DNA from: Comamonadaceae bacterium OS-4
Lineage (GTDB): Bacteria; Pseudomonadota; Gammaproteobacteria; Burkholderiales; Burkholderiaceae_C
Direction of reading: 5' to 3'
NCBI GenBank assembly: GCA_027924025.1
Contig: AP026970.1
Coordinates: 186,001 to 250,000 of the forward strand
DNA length: 64,000 nt
This document shows positions 16,814 through 25,088 of the stretch, one piece after another (within the stretch, counting starts at the first letter, position 1; every line of letters starts with the position of its first letter). Below the pieces are notes generated by a model. That model was not told the DNA's origin and searched no databases. It was given only the letters and a program-made list of their open reading frames with translations. A program made the position numbers and the translations under genes.

Positions 16814-17452
16814 ATGACCGATATGCCTGTTTCTGACGCGCCCAAAGCGCCTGTCAAAGTGTCCTTCAAGAAGCAAATGCTGCAAGCGCGGGAGGACGCG
16901 ATCATCCGCTCTGTCAACCTGCTGCTCGCAGAAAAAGGCTTTGAAGCCATGACCGTGGACGAGGTCGCCGCCAGTGTGGGCATTGCCAAGGCCAGCCTGT
17001 ACAAACACTTTCCCAGCAAAGAAGACCTGGCTGCCGCCGCCATGGCGCACCTGATGGGTCAGGCACAGGCGTTTTTGAATTCATTGCCCGACGACATGTC
17101 GCCCCTGCAAAAGCTGCGTGGGGTGGTGCGCTGGACCATGCTGTTGAAGCTGGCTGGCGAGATGCCTTCGCTCCCCAGCCAAAACTCCACCTTGCGCGCC
17201 ACGCTGATGAGCCACAAAGCCTATATGGATGGCTTGATGGACGTGAGCGACCGCGTGGGCGGCTGGATCGAGGCCGCACAAGCCCAAGGCGCCATCAACC
17301 CTGCGCTACCCGCTATCGCCGTGCTCTACACCCTGTACGCCCGCGCCTGTGACCCGGTGCTGGAGTTCTTGCGCATGGGCGGCCAACACACCGATGAACA
17401 AATCATCGACTTGGTGCTGTCCACCTGCTTTGATGGCTTGAATAGCCGCTAG
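16814..17452 (+). CDS. TetR/AcrR-family transcriptional regulator
   Basis: 212 aa. The helix-turn-helix domain is clear: AREDAIIRSVNLLLAEKGFEAMTVDEVAASVGIAKASLYKHFPSKEDLAAAAMAHL. The C-terminal ligand domain (residues about 80-212) has no recognisable match. A perfect inverted repeat lies just upstream. The gene follows argP on the same strand by 56 nt but the operator suggests its own promoter. The regulated gene is not evident; the epimerase downstream is on the other strand. Confidence 0.9.
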   Translation: MTDMPVSDAPKAPVKVSFKKQMLQAREDAIIRSVNLLLAEKGFEAMTVDEVAASVGIAKASLYKHFPSKEDLAAAAMAHLMGQAQAFLNSLPDDMSPLQKLRGVVRWTMLLKLAGEMPSLPSQNSTLRATLMSHKAYMDGLMDVSDRVGGWIEAAQAQGAINPALPAIAVLYTLYARACDPVLEFLRMGGQHTDEQIIDLVLSTCFDGLNSR

Positions 17453-17475
17453 CGCAGGCAGTAATTGCGCTGCCC

Positions 17476-17501
17476 GCTACTTTTTATATAGCAGCTGGTG
17501 C
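17476..17501 (-). repeat. 26-nt dispersed repeat, copy 4
   Basis: On the minus strand: GCAC-N4-TGCT-N9-GTAGC. It touches the stop codon of the epimerase gene and lies in the short gap after the TetR gene. Confidence 0.65.
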
Positions 17502-18424
17502 TACTGGCCCAGCGACTCGAACCGCCACTCCACGGCTTGGCGCAAGGTCTGGCCGGTCTCCAGCACCTGCAACCCCGGGCAGCCTTCCATGTGGAACGCG
17601 TCAATCGGGTGGGTGACTGGCTCAAAGCAAAAGTGAGGCCCCTCCGTGGGGCGGTAGAGCAGGCAAAACCCATCGTTCCGGCCACGGGCCACGACAGCGG
17701 GGTCGCGCATGTGCAGGCGTAGCGCATGTTCTGGCCAGTCCATATGCGCTTGGCCGCTCCAGCCGGCATAGGCGTTGTCAATCAGGCTGCCACTCACCTC
17801 CATACCGCTCCGCGGGTCCCACCCTGTGGGGAACAAGGTGGTGAATCCGGTGGGCATGGGGTCTGAGCCGCTGAGCCAAACGCCTTCTACCTGTGCGTGC
17901 AAGCGAGCGTTGGGGGTGCGCACAAAAGCCGGGTGCTGTCCCAGACCGTAGGGCAGGTTGCCTGGGCCCAGATGGGTGACTTCCAGTAGCTGGTCCATGC
18001 CGTCATCCCGCAATACGAAGCGCTGCAGGGCTCGGTAGTGATAGGGGTTGCCATCAAAGTGGCTGGATTCGAGGTGCAGCTCCAGCGTGTCGTGGCGGGG
18101 CTGGTGGATCACCCAGGGCTGCAGCCAGCCGTCGCCGTGGATGGGGTAGGGTTCGCCCGCCCGGTTGGGACGCATGGGGTGGTGGGTGCCGTCATGGCTG
18201 AAACCACCTTGCCCGATGCGGTTGGACCAGGGCACCAGAGGGAAGGACGCTGTGGTGTACATGTCCGCCGCACCGGCCCAGGGGCGCCAGATGTCCACCA
18301 AGCCCTGCCCCGCGTCGCGTTGCCAGGCGGCCACGCTACCGCCCAAGCCCGGAATCAGGCCCAAGCGCTGCCCCCCGTGTTGCAGCCAATGGATCGGGTG
18401 GGAGGGTGCAGAAAGAGAGGTCAT
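17501..18424 (-). CDS. Aldose 1-epimerase family protein
   Basis: About 307 aa, galactose-mutarotase fold. Visible marks: FPLVPWSNRIGQGGFSHDG (the conserved 'PY.NRI.GG.F.F.G' region), PIHGDGWLQPW (the catalytic His segment), YGLGQHPAF (second His) and a C-terminal CFEPVTHPIDAFH (the catalytic-region Glu). It would interconvert alpha- and beta-anomers of hexoses. The ATG at 18424 begins the domain; 30 more upstream residues are open but low-complexity. It is divergent from the sugar ABC operon, which suggests a shared pathway. Confidence 0.87.
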   Translation of the reverse strand: MTSLSAPSHPIHWLQHGGQRLGLIPGLGGSVAAWQRDAGQGLVDIWRPWAGAADMYTTASFPLVPWSNRIGQGGFSHDGTHHPMRPNRAGEPYPIHGDGWLQPWVIHQPRHDTLELHLESSHFDGNPYHYRALQRFVLRDDGMDQLLEVTHLGPGNLPYGLGQHPAFVRTPNARLHAQVEGVWLSGSDPMPTGFTTLFPTGWDPRSGMEVSGSLIDNAYAGWSGQAHMDWPEHALRLHMRDPAVVARGRNDGFCLLYRPTEGPHFCFEPVTHPIDAFHMEGCPGLQVLETGQTLRQAVEWRFESLGQ

Positions 18425-18529
18425 GGCGAAAGGGGGTCGTGGAGCTGGTTCGATGGCGTGCCGAGGGGCAGGGCTGGCGCATGCTAGTCCCGCAGACGCC
18501 GAAAAGAAAATCACAATTCAGGCTTATGA

Positions 18530-18547
18530 CATTGCAATATTGCAATG
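18530..18547. promoter_or_regulatory. 18-bp perfect palindrome in the sugar-operon control region
   Basis: CATTGCAATATTGCAATG is its own reverse complement. It lies 106 bp upstream of the epimerase and about 280 bp upstream of ytfQ, inside a 400-nt AT-rich non-coding region (18425-18824). It is likely an operator for a regulator that cannot be named from sequence. Confidence 0.6.
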
Positions 18548-18637
18548 AATAAAACAAGTGACCACATTTAGTCTACTGGGAAAACTAAATCAATAAGTCT
18601 TTTAAAAACAATAATATAGGGTAAACCTGAATCATTC

Positions 18638-18680
18638 GATTGATATCTGAAAGATCTAAATATCTATTAGATTGATATCT
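18638..18680 (+). repeat. Paired GATTGATATCT direct repeats
   Basis: GATTGATATCT occurs at 18638-18648 and 18670-18680, 32 bp (three helical turns) apart. The stretch between also holds ATCTA / TAGAT arms. The arrangement looks like a tandem regulator site in the ytfQ promoter. Confidence 0.5.
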
Positions 18681-18726
18681 TTTTGAATCCTATGATGACA
18701 CTCACTCCTCCCGATCTGGGTCGCTT

Positions 18727-18797
18727 TGAAAACGTTGCCTGGTTGACAAGGGAGGCCCAGTAGTCGAACGCGGGAGGCTGCTTTGAAATCGATTTCC
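18727..18797 (+). promoter_or_regulatory. LacI-type operators in front of ytfQ
   Basis: TGAAAACGTT at 18727-18736 and TGAAATCGATTTC at 18784-18796 (its inner GAAATCGATTTC is a perfect palindrome). They lie 57 bp apart, the second 28 bp before the ytfQ start codon. The half sites match those in front of the beta-glucosidase. Confidence 0.65.
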
Positions 18798-18824
18798 CGC
18801 ATCTACAAAGAAAGAGGAGACATC

Positions 18825-19790
18825 ATGAACAACAACCGTCGGACCGTATTAGCATCCGCCCTCGTAGCATCGATTACCGCCGCTGTGCCCTTGAGCGCTT
18901 TAGCGCAAAAGAAGATCGTGGTGGGCTTTAGCCAGATCGGTGCAGAAAGCGAATGGCGCACTGCCAACACCAACTCCATGAAATCCGCAGCCGCTGCCGC
19001 CGGCATCGAACTCAAGTTCTCGGATGCGCAGCAGAAGCAAGAAAACCAGATCAAGGCCTTGCGCTCCTTCATCGCCCAAAAAGTGGATGTGATTGCACTG
19101 ACCCCCGTGGTGGAGTCCGGCTGGGACACGGTGCTCAAAGAGATCAAGGATGCCAAGATTCCCCTGATCCTGATGGACCGCTCAGTGGACTCCAAAGACA
19201 CCTCCCTGTACGCCACCCACATCGGCTTTGACTTTGTGAAGCAAGGCGAAATGGCCGGCCAGTGGCTGGCCGACCGCGCCAAGACGATGAAGGGCGACAT
19301 CAATGTGGTGGAGCTGCAAGGCACCGTGGGTTCTGCCCCCGCTATCGACCGCAAGAAGGGTTTTGAGACGGCCATCAAGGGCAACCCCAACATCAAGATC
19401 ATCCGCTCGCAAACCGGTGACTTCACCCGCGCCAAGGGCAAGGAAGTCATGGAAGCCTTCCTGAAGGCCGAGGGCAAGAAGATCAATGTGCTCTACGCAC
19501 ACAACGACGACATGGCCATTGGCGCCATCCAGGCGATCGAGGAAGCCGGCCTCAAGCCCGCCAAAGACATCCTGGTGATCTCGGTGGACGGTGTGAAGGG
19601 TGCGTTTGAGGCCATGATTGCCGGCAAGTTGAACGTCAGCGTGGAATGCAGCCCGCTGCTTGGCCCGCTGGTCATGGCCACCGCCAAAGACATCGTGGCC
19701 GGCAAAACCGTGGCACGCCGCATCATCGGCAAAGACGGCGTGTACCCCATGGAAACCGCGGCCAAAGAGTTCCCCAGCCGCCAGTACTGA
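18825..19790 (+). CDS. ytfQ: Sugar ABC transporter substrate-binding protein (galactofuranose type)
   Basis: 321 aa periplasmic binding protein with a Sec signal (RRTVLASALVASITAAVPLSALA). The mature part follows the E. coli YtfQ pattern closely: VGFSQIGAESEWRTANT, DAQQKQENQIKALRSFIAQKVDVIAL, PLILMDRSVD, NVVELQGTVGSAPAIDRKKGFE, IIRSQTGDFTRAKGKEVMEAFLK and YAHNDDMAIGAIQAIEEAGLKP. YtfQ binds galactofuranose and galactopyranose. The ATG at 18825 follows AGAGGAGA. It is first in an operon with ATPase and two permeases. The alternative start at 18783 would overlap the operator. Confidence 0.92.
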   Translation: MNNNRRTVLASALVASITAAVPLSALAQKKIVVGFSQIGAESEWRTANTNSMKSAAAAAGIELKFSDAQQKQENQIKALRSFIAQKVDVIALTPVVESGWDTVLKEIKDAKIPLILMDRSVDSKDTSLYATHIGFDFVKQGEMAGQWLADRAKTMKGDINVVELQGTVGSAPAIDRKKGFETAIKGNPNIKIIRSQTGDFTRAKGKEVMEAFLKAEGKKINVLYAHNDDMAIGAIQAIEEAGLKPAKDILVISVDGVKGAFEAMIAGKLNVSVECSPLLGPLVMATAKDIVAGKTVARRIIGKDGVYPMETAAKEFPSRQY

Positions 19791-19831
19791 TCTCCCTGAT
19801 CTCCTGTTAGTTCGCTTCGGTCATTCGTTGT

Positions 19832-19860
19832 GGCCTGCGGCTTCGGCTGCAGGCCTTTTT
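19832..19860 (+). terminator. Intra-operon terminator or attenuator between ytfQ and ytfR
   Basis: Stem GGCCTGC / GCAGGCC followed by a T-run, placed between the binding protein and the ATPase. Partial termination here would give more binding protein than membrane components, as is common in ABC operons. Confidence 0.75.
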
Positions 19861-19871
19861 TCACGTAGAAC

Positions 19872-21410
19872 ATGACACACACACCACCAACGGCGCAGGC
19901 TATGGCACCGGTGCTGGAGCTTTCCGGCATTGCGAAGCAGTTCGGACCCGTGCGGGCGCTCTCAGGCGTGGGACTGCGGCTGTATGCCGGTGAAGTCCAT
20001 GCGCTGATGGGCCAGAACGGCGCGGGCAAATCCACCCTGATCAAAGTGCTCACCGGCGTCTACCAGGCCGATGAGGGCGACATGCGGCTCAACGGCAGCT
20101 CCATACGCGCCACCTCCACGCTAGACGCCCAGCGCTTGGGCATCAGCACGGTTTACCAAGAGGTCAACCTGTGCGCCAACCTGTCGGTGGCTGAAAACAT
20201 ATTTGCGGGCCGTTACCCGCGCAAGGGGCTTGCCGGCGCATGGGCCATTGACTGGTCCGCCATGGACCGCGATGCGCGTGCGCTGCTGGCACGCCTGAAC
20301 CTCGACATCGATGTGACCCAGACGCTGGCGAGCTACTCGGTCGCTGTGCAGCAAATGGTGGCCATCGCCCGGGGCCTGAGCATCTCGGCCCAGGTGCTGA
20401 TATTGGACGAACCCACCTCCAGCTTGGATGATGAAGAGGTGGAGCGCCTGTACGTGGTGCTGCGCCAGTTGCGCGATCAGGGCATGGCCATTTTGTTTGT
20501 GACCCACTTTTTGGACCAGGTCTACGCACTGTGCGACCGCATTACCGTGCTGCGCAATGGCGAGCTGGTGGGCGAGTACCCGGCGGCAGAGCTGGGCCAC
20601 AACGCCCTGATTGCTGCCATGGTGGGGCGCGAACTTGCCGCAGACTCCAGCGCAGACGCTGGCAATGACGCTAGCCGCGCGCAAGCACCGGAGTGGCTGC
20701 AAACCAAAGCGCTTAACCGCCGTGGCCATGTCAAAGCCATGGACCTCGGTATCCGCCGGGGCGAGGTGGTGGGCTTGGGCGGGCTGCTGGGCTCGGGGCG
20801 CACCGAGCTGGCGCGCCTGCTCTTCGGACTGGACCGCAGCGATGCGGGTGAAATCACGCTGGACGGCAAAACCGTGCGCATGGACTCGCCCGTCACCGCT
20901 ATCCAGCTGGGGCTGGGCCTGTGCCCGGAGGACCGCAAGGCCGAGGGCATCATTGCCGAACTCTCGGTGCGGGAAAACATCGTGCTGGCCTTGCAGGCCC
21001 GCCAAGGCCTGTGGCCCGCGATTGGCCGGGTGCAACAAACCACGCTGGCCGAGGGCTATGTCAAAGCCCTTGGCATCAAGACCGCCGATGTGGACACGCC
21101 CATCGGCCAACTCTCGGGCGGCAACCAGCAAAAAGCCGTCTTGGCCCGCTGGCTGGCCACCCAACCCAGCTTGTTGATATTGGACGAACCCACGCGCGGC
21201 ATCGACATCGCCGCCAAGCAGGAAATCATGAACGAGATACTGGCACTGGCCAAACAAGGGATGGCGGTGCTGTTCATCTCCTCCGAGATGGAAGAGGTGG
21301 TGCGCGTCTCGGACCGCATCGTGGTGCTGCGCGACCGCGCCAAGGTGGGTGAGCTGCCCGCCGGCACGAATGACCAGGCGGTCTACGCCATGATTGCGGG
21401 GCAGGCATGA
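19872..21410 (+). CDS. ytfR: Sugar ABC transporter ATP-binding protein
   Basis: 512 aa with two fused ABC domains, as in RbsA/MglA/YtfR. Domain 1: Walker A GQNGAGKST, degenerate signature YSVAVQQM, Walker B LILDEPTSSLDDEE. Domain 2 (from about residue 275): GLLGSGRTELARLLFG (degenerate Walker A), CPEDRKAEGI, signature LSGGNQQKAVLARWL and LLILDEPTRGID. The degenerate second Walker A is normal in this subfamily. It energises import through the two downstream permeases; the stop overlaps the next start by ATGA. Confidence 0.93.
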   Translation: MTHTPPTAQAMAPVLELSGIAKQFGPVRALSGVGLRLYAGEVHALMGQNGAGKSTLIKVLTGVYQADEGDMRLNGSSIRATSTLDAQRLGISTVYQEVNLCANLSVAENIFAGRYPRKGLAGAWAIDWSAMDRDARALLARLNLDIDVTQTLASYSVAVQQMVAIARGLSISAQVLILDEPTSSLDDEEVERLYVVLRQLRDQGMAILFVTHFLDQVYALCDRITVLRNGELVGEYPAAELGHNALIAAMVGRELAADSSADAGNDASRAQAPEWLQTKALNRRGHVKAMDLGIRRGEVVGLGGLLGSGRTELARLLFGLDRSDAGEITLDGKTVRMDSPVTAIQLGLGLCPEDRKAEGIIAELSVRENIVLALQARQGLWPAIGRVQQTTLAEGYVKALGIKTADVDTPIGQLSGGNQQKAVLARWLATQPSLLILDEPTRGIDIAAKQEIMNEILALAKQGMAVLFISSEMEEVVRVSDRIVVLRDRAKVGELPAGTNDQAVYAMIAGQA

Positions 21411-22474
21411 GCATGTCGAACACACCTTCCCTTGTGAAGCGGGTGCAAGCGCATCCCTTGCTGTGGCCGGTGGTCACGCTGGTTCTGATCCTGATGGTCA
21501 ACGCCAGCCTCAACCCCGGCTTCTGGATGCTGCAATGGCGCGATGGCCACCTGTACGGCAGTGTCATCGACATCCTGAACCGTGCGGCGCCGCTGATGCT
21601 GGTGTCGCTGGGCATGACGCTGGTCATCGCCACCCGCGGAATTGACATTTCGGTGGGCGCCACCGTGGCCATCAGCGCGGCCGTGGCGGCCCTGATGGTG
21701 GGCGGCAAGCTGGTCATCACCGACGGTGTGGCCCAGCATGTGAGCCGCTTTCCCATGTGGCTGGCTATTGTGTGTGCCCTGCTTACTGCGCTGGCTTGCG
21801 GGCTGTGGAACGGGGTGCTGGTCGCCAAGATCGGCCTGCAGCCCATCATCGCCACGCTGATCCTCATGGTGGCGGGCCGCGGTGTGGCGCAGTTGCTCAC
21901 GGACGGACAGATCGTCACGGTCTACTACCCGCCGTATTTCTACATCGGCAGTGGCTATTTATGGGGCTTGCCCTTTGCGCTGTTCATCGCGGGCTTTGTG
22001 TATCTGCTGATGCATCTGGCGGTCACGCGCACCGCGCTGGGCTTGTTCATTCAGGCCATCGGCATCAACCCCGCAGCGGCCCGTGTGGCCGGCGTGCGGG
22101 AGCGGCTCATCAGCATTTGTGTGTACGCCTTTTGCGGGCTGACGGCGGGTATTGCCGGCCTGATCATCAGCTCCAACGTGAAGAGCGCGGACGGTAACAA
22201 CGCCGGTAACCTGCTGGAGCTGGACGCCATTCTGGCGGTCACACTGGGGGGCACCTTGCTCACTGGCGGGCGCTTCACGCTGGCGGGCAGCATGATTGGC
22301 GCGTTGATCATTCAGACGCTCACCTCCACCATCTATTCCATCGGTGTGCCCCCCGAGATCAACCTCGTGGTCAAGGCGGCCGTGGTGTTTGTGGTCATGC
22401 TGATGCAGTCGGCAGAGTTCCGCCGCGCCGTGCGCGGCTGGGTGGTGCGCCCCGCTGCCGGGAGCCATGCATGA
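21407..22474 (+). CDS. ytfT: Sugar ABC transporter permease 1
   Basis: 355 aa integral membrane protein of the RbsC/YtfT family with about eight to ten hydrophobic segments. Family motifs: RAAPLMLVSLGMTLVIATRGIDISVGATVAIS near residues 60-90, ALGLFIQAIGINPAAARVAGV (cytoplasmic coupling loop) and LDAILAVTLGGTLLTGGR. It overlaps ytfR by 4 nt and yjfF by 4 nt, so translation is coupled. Confidence 0.92.
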   Translation: MSMSNTPSLVKRVQAHPLLWPVVTLVLILMVNASLNPGFWMLQWRDGHLYGSVIDILNRAAPLMLVSLGMTLVIATRGIDISVGATVAISAAVAALMVGGKLVITDGVAQHVSRFPMWLAIVCALLTALACGLWNGVLVAKIGLQPIIATLILMVAGRGVAQLLTDGQIVTVYYPPYFYIGSGYLWGLPFALFIAGFVYLLMHLAVTRTALGLFIQAIGINPAAARVAGVRERLISICVYAFCGLTAGIAGLIISSNVKSADGNNAGNLLELDAILAVTLGGTLLTGGRFTLAGSMIGALIIQTLTSTIYSIGVPPEINLVVKAAVVFVVMLMQSAEFRRAVRGWVVRPAAGSHA

Positions 22475-23439
22475 AACTCCAGAGCAAATACATTCCGCTA
22501 GCGGCCACGGTGTCGCTGTTCGCTGCCATGTCGGTGTTCGGGGCGGTGTCGTACACCGGCTTTCTGTCGCCCCAGGTGTTCCTGAACCTGCTGATCGACA
22601 ACGCCTTCTTGGTCATCGTGGCGGTGGGTATGACCTTCGTCATCCTGTCCGGCGGCATCGACCTGTCGGTGGGCTCGGTGGTGGCTCTGAGCACCATCGT
22701 GCTGGCCAAACTGGTGCAACACCTGCATTGGGACCTGATGGCCGCCATTCCGCTGGTGCTGTGCATGGGCACGCTATTCGGCGCCTTCATGGGCTGGTTG
22801 ATCCAGCGCTTCCGGCTGCAACCTTTCATCGTCACGCTGGCCGGCATGTTCCTGGCGCGCGGGCTGTGCTACCTCATCAGCATCGACTCCATCAGCATTA
22901 CCGACGAGGCCTACACCGTGCTGGCGCAAACCCGGCTGCACCTGTGGACGGACTGGCCGATGGTGTCCATCAGCGCGGTGATGGCGCTGGTGGTGCTGGC
23001 TGCTGCGGTGTTTGTGGCGCACGGCACCGAGTTCGGCCGCACGGTATATGCCATAGGCGGCTCCGAACACTCGGCCGTGCTCATGGGCCTGCCGGTGGCG
23101 CGCACCAATGTGCTGGTGTATGCCCTGAGCGGCTTTTGCGCAGCGCTGGGCGGCGTGGTGTTTACTTTCTACATGCTGTCGGGCTATGGCCTGCACGCCG
23201 TGGGGCTGGAGCTGGACGCGATTGCTGCGGTGGTCATAGGCGGCACTTTGCTCAGCGGCGGGGTGGGTTACATGGTGGGCACGCTATTCGGGGTGCTGAC
23301 CCTGGGCGTGATCCAGACCTTGATCATGTTCGACGGGTCCTTGAGTTCGTGGTGGACCCGCATCGTCATCGGAGCCCTGCTGTTTGTGTTCTGTGTGCTG
23401 CAGCGGGTGTTTGAAGCCGGTCGCAAACCAGGGGCTTGA
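22471..23439 (+). CDS. yjfF: Sugar ABC transporter permease 2
   Basis: 322 aa permease, paralogous to YtfT: NAFLVIVAVGMTFVILSGGIDLSVGSVVALS, FGRTVYAIGGSEHSAVLMGLPV (coupling loop) and LDAIAAVVIGGTLLSGGVGYMVGTLFG. It forms the second half of the heterodimeric channel. Two distinct permease genes after one double ATPase is the ytfQRT-yjfF arrangement. Confidence 0.92.
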   Translation: MKLQSKYIPLAATVSLFAAMSVFGAVSYTGFLSPQVFLNLLIDNAFLVIVAVGMTFVILSGGIDLSVGSVVALSTIVLAKLVQHLHWDLMAAIPLVLCMGTLFGAFMGWLIQRFRLQPFIVTLAGMFLARGLCYLISIDSISITDEAYTVLAQTRLHLWTDWPMVSISAVMALVVLAAAVFVAHGTEFGRTVYAIGGSEHSAVLMGLPVARTNVLVYALSGFCAALGGVVFTFYMLSGYGLHAVGLELDAIAAVVIGGTLLSGGVGYMVGTLFGVLTLGVIQTLIMFDGSLSSWWTRIVIGALLFVFCVLQRVFEAGRKPGA

Positions 23440-23478
23440 GATTTCGAGTCAAATGGGCCGCTAGCGCTTATAAAACGT

Positions 23479-23504
23479 GCGCATGTAGCTCCTGAATTCA
23501 TAGC
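23479..23504 (+). repeat. 26-nt dispersed repeat, copy 5
   Basis: GCGC-N4-AGCT-N9-ATAGC, no gaps, between yjfF and the aldo/keto reductase. A second GCTAGCGC block lies just before it at 23460-23467, so the whole may be a longer palindromic unit. Confidence 0.75.
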
Positions 23505-23524
23505 AAAGTAGATGGGAAATCCTT

Positions 23525-24508
23525 ATGCAATACCGTCCTCTCGGCCGCACCGGCTGGAATATTTCTACAGTGAGCTTCGGCGCCTGGGCAATTGGGGGCA
23601 CCTGGGGCGAGGTGGATGACAAGGACTCCATGGCGGCCCTGCACCGTGCGCTGGACCTGGGGGTGAACTTCTTCGACACCGCCGATGTGTATGGCGATGG
23701 CCGCAGCGAGCGCCTGCTGGCACGCCTGCGCAAGGAGCGCAGCGAGCCGTTTTATGTAGCCACCAAAGCCGGCCGCCGGCTGGTGCCCCATGTGGCAGCC
23801 GGTTTCACCCGCGCCAACCTGACTGCCTTTGTGGAGCGCAGCCTGCAAAACCTGGAGACCGAGGCGATCGACCTCCTGCAACTTCACTGCCCGCCGACCG
23901 ACGTGTTTTACATGCCCGAAGTCTTCGGCGTGCTGGACGACCTGGTGGCCGCCGGCAAGCTGCGCCACTACGGCGTGAGTGTCGAGAAGGTGGAAGAAGC
24001 GCTCAAGGCCATCGAGTACCCCGGGGTGCAGAGTGTGCAGATCATCTACAACCTGTTCCGCCAGCGCCCGGCCGAGCTGCTGTTCGAGCAAACGCAAAAG
24101 CGGGGCGTGGGCATTCTGGCCCGCTTGCCGCTGTCCAGCGGGCTGCTCAGCGGCAAGATGAATGCCCAGAGCACCTTTGCAGAAGACGATCACCGCGGTT
24201 TCAACCGCGAAGGCGCGGCGTTCGACAAAGGCGAAACCTTCTCGGGGCTGGACTTTGCGGTCGGTTTACAGGCAGTCGAGGCCATGCGCCCGCTGGTGCC
24301 CGCAGGCATGAGCATGGCGCAAATGGCCTTGCGCTGGATCCAGATGAATCCGGCAGTGACCTGCAGTATCCCCGGTGGCAAGAACCCCGCCCAAGTGAGC
24401 GACAACGTGGCGGCAGCAGATATGCCCCTGCTCAGCCACGCCACCATGCTGGCCTTGGCGGATGTCTATGAGCAGTACGCCAAACCCTTGGTGCACCAGC
24501 GCTGGTGA
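23525..24508 (+). CDS. Aldo/keto reductase
   Basis: 327 aa NAD(P)-dependent (beta/alpha)8-barrel oxidoreductase. N-terminus YRPLGRTGWNISTVSFGAWAIGG, catalytic Asp/Tyr in FFDTADVYGDGRSE, Lys in VATKAG, and His in LLQLHCP complete the tetrad; cofactor region CSIPGGKNPAQVSDN near the C-terminus. Its place 85 nt after the sugar ABC operon suggests that it oxidises or reduces the imported aldose, but this is inference. Start is the ATG at 23525. Confidence 0.9.
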   Translation: MQYRPLGRTGWNISTVSFGAWAIGGTWGEVDDKDSMAALHRALDLGVNFFDTADVYGDGRSERLLARLRKERSEPFYVATKAGRRLVPHVAAGFTRANLTAFVERSLQNLETEAIDLLQLHCPPTDVFYMPEVFGVLDDLVAAGKLRHYGVSVEKVEEALKAIEYPGVQSVQIIYNLFRQRPAELLFEQTQKRGVGILARLPLSSGLLSGKMNAQSTFAEDDHRGFNREGAAFDKGETFSGLDFAVGLQAVEAMRPLVPAGMSMAQMALRWIQMNPAVTCSIPGGKNPAQVSDNVAAADMPLLSHATMLALADVYEQYAKPLVHQRW

Positions 24509-24528
24509 ACAGTGCCGGTGAGCAGCGT

Positions 24529-24570
24529 CGGTAAAGCCCGCGGTGTTAAAGCCAGCGGTGTTAAAGCCAG
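24529..24570 (+). repeat. Short tandem repeat
   Basis: Two perfect copies of a 15-nt unit (CGGTGTTAAAGCCAG, 24541-24555 and 24556-24570), preceded by a degenerate third copy. It lies between the convergent aldo/keto reductase and universal stress protein genes. Confidence 0.75.
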
Positions 24571-24576
24571 CGGTTG

Positions 24577-24999
24577 TTAGCGGACCAGCAATACCGGCGT
24601 TTTGCAGTGGGCCAAGACCTGGGTGGCGACCGAGCCCATGACCAGGTTGCCCAGGGCACTGTGGCCGTGGGAGCCCATGACCAAGAGGTCAAACTGCCCG
24701 TCCTCTGCCAGCTTGCCGATCAGGCTGCCGGCGGGGCCTACCTTCCACTCCACCTTGGCATCAATGCCATGGCGTTTCAAGAACTTGGTAGTCGTCGACA
24801 GCACCTTGGCCGCTTCTTCGGCGTGGTAGGCGTCCACGGTGCTTTTGCCGAGCGCCGCTTTGGCCCGTGGGGGCAGGGCGGTTTGGGCGTTGAACACGGT
24901 GTAGTCGTGGCCGGGAGCCAAGAGCGCTTCATGCGTGCTCAGGTAGGCCAGCATTTTTTTGCTGTAAGAGCTTCCATCAACAGCGAGCAAAATCTTCAT
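24577..24999 (-). CDS. Universal stress protein (UspA family)
   Basis: 140 aa, single Usp domain. MKILLAVDGSSYSKKML begins the fold and GSHGHSALGNLVMGSVATQVLAHCKTPVLLV holds the ATP-binding G-2x-G-9x-G-S pattern, so it is the ATP-binding type. The ATG at 24999 has AGGAGA upstream; a 29-codon extension is not supported. Role in stress survival is by family only. Confidence 0.92.
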   Translation of the reverse strand: MKILLAVDGSSYSKKMLAYLSTHEALLAPGHDYTVFNAQTALPPRAKAALGKSTVDAYHAEEAAKVLSTTTKFLKRHGIDAKVEWKVGPAGSLIGKLAEDGQFDLLVMGSHGHSALGNLVMGSVATQVLAHCKTPVLLVR

Positions 25000-25088
25000 G
25001 GTTATCTCCTGGTTATGAGGCCAGTGTAAAAACAGCCCCTGACTGCGGATTTGCGCTAAGTCAAGAAACACTCCCTCTGGAGGCATGT

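Noticed and set aside
24529..24570. Tandem 15-nt repeat as a phase-variation tract
   Set aside because: It is outside coding sequence and not near a promoter; only two perfect units, so slippage effects are unlikely.
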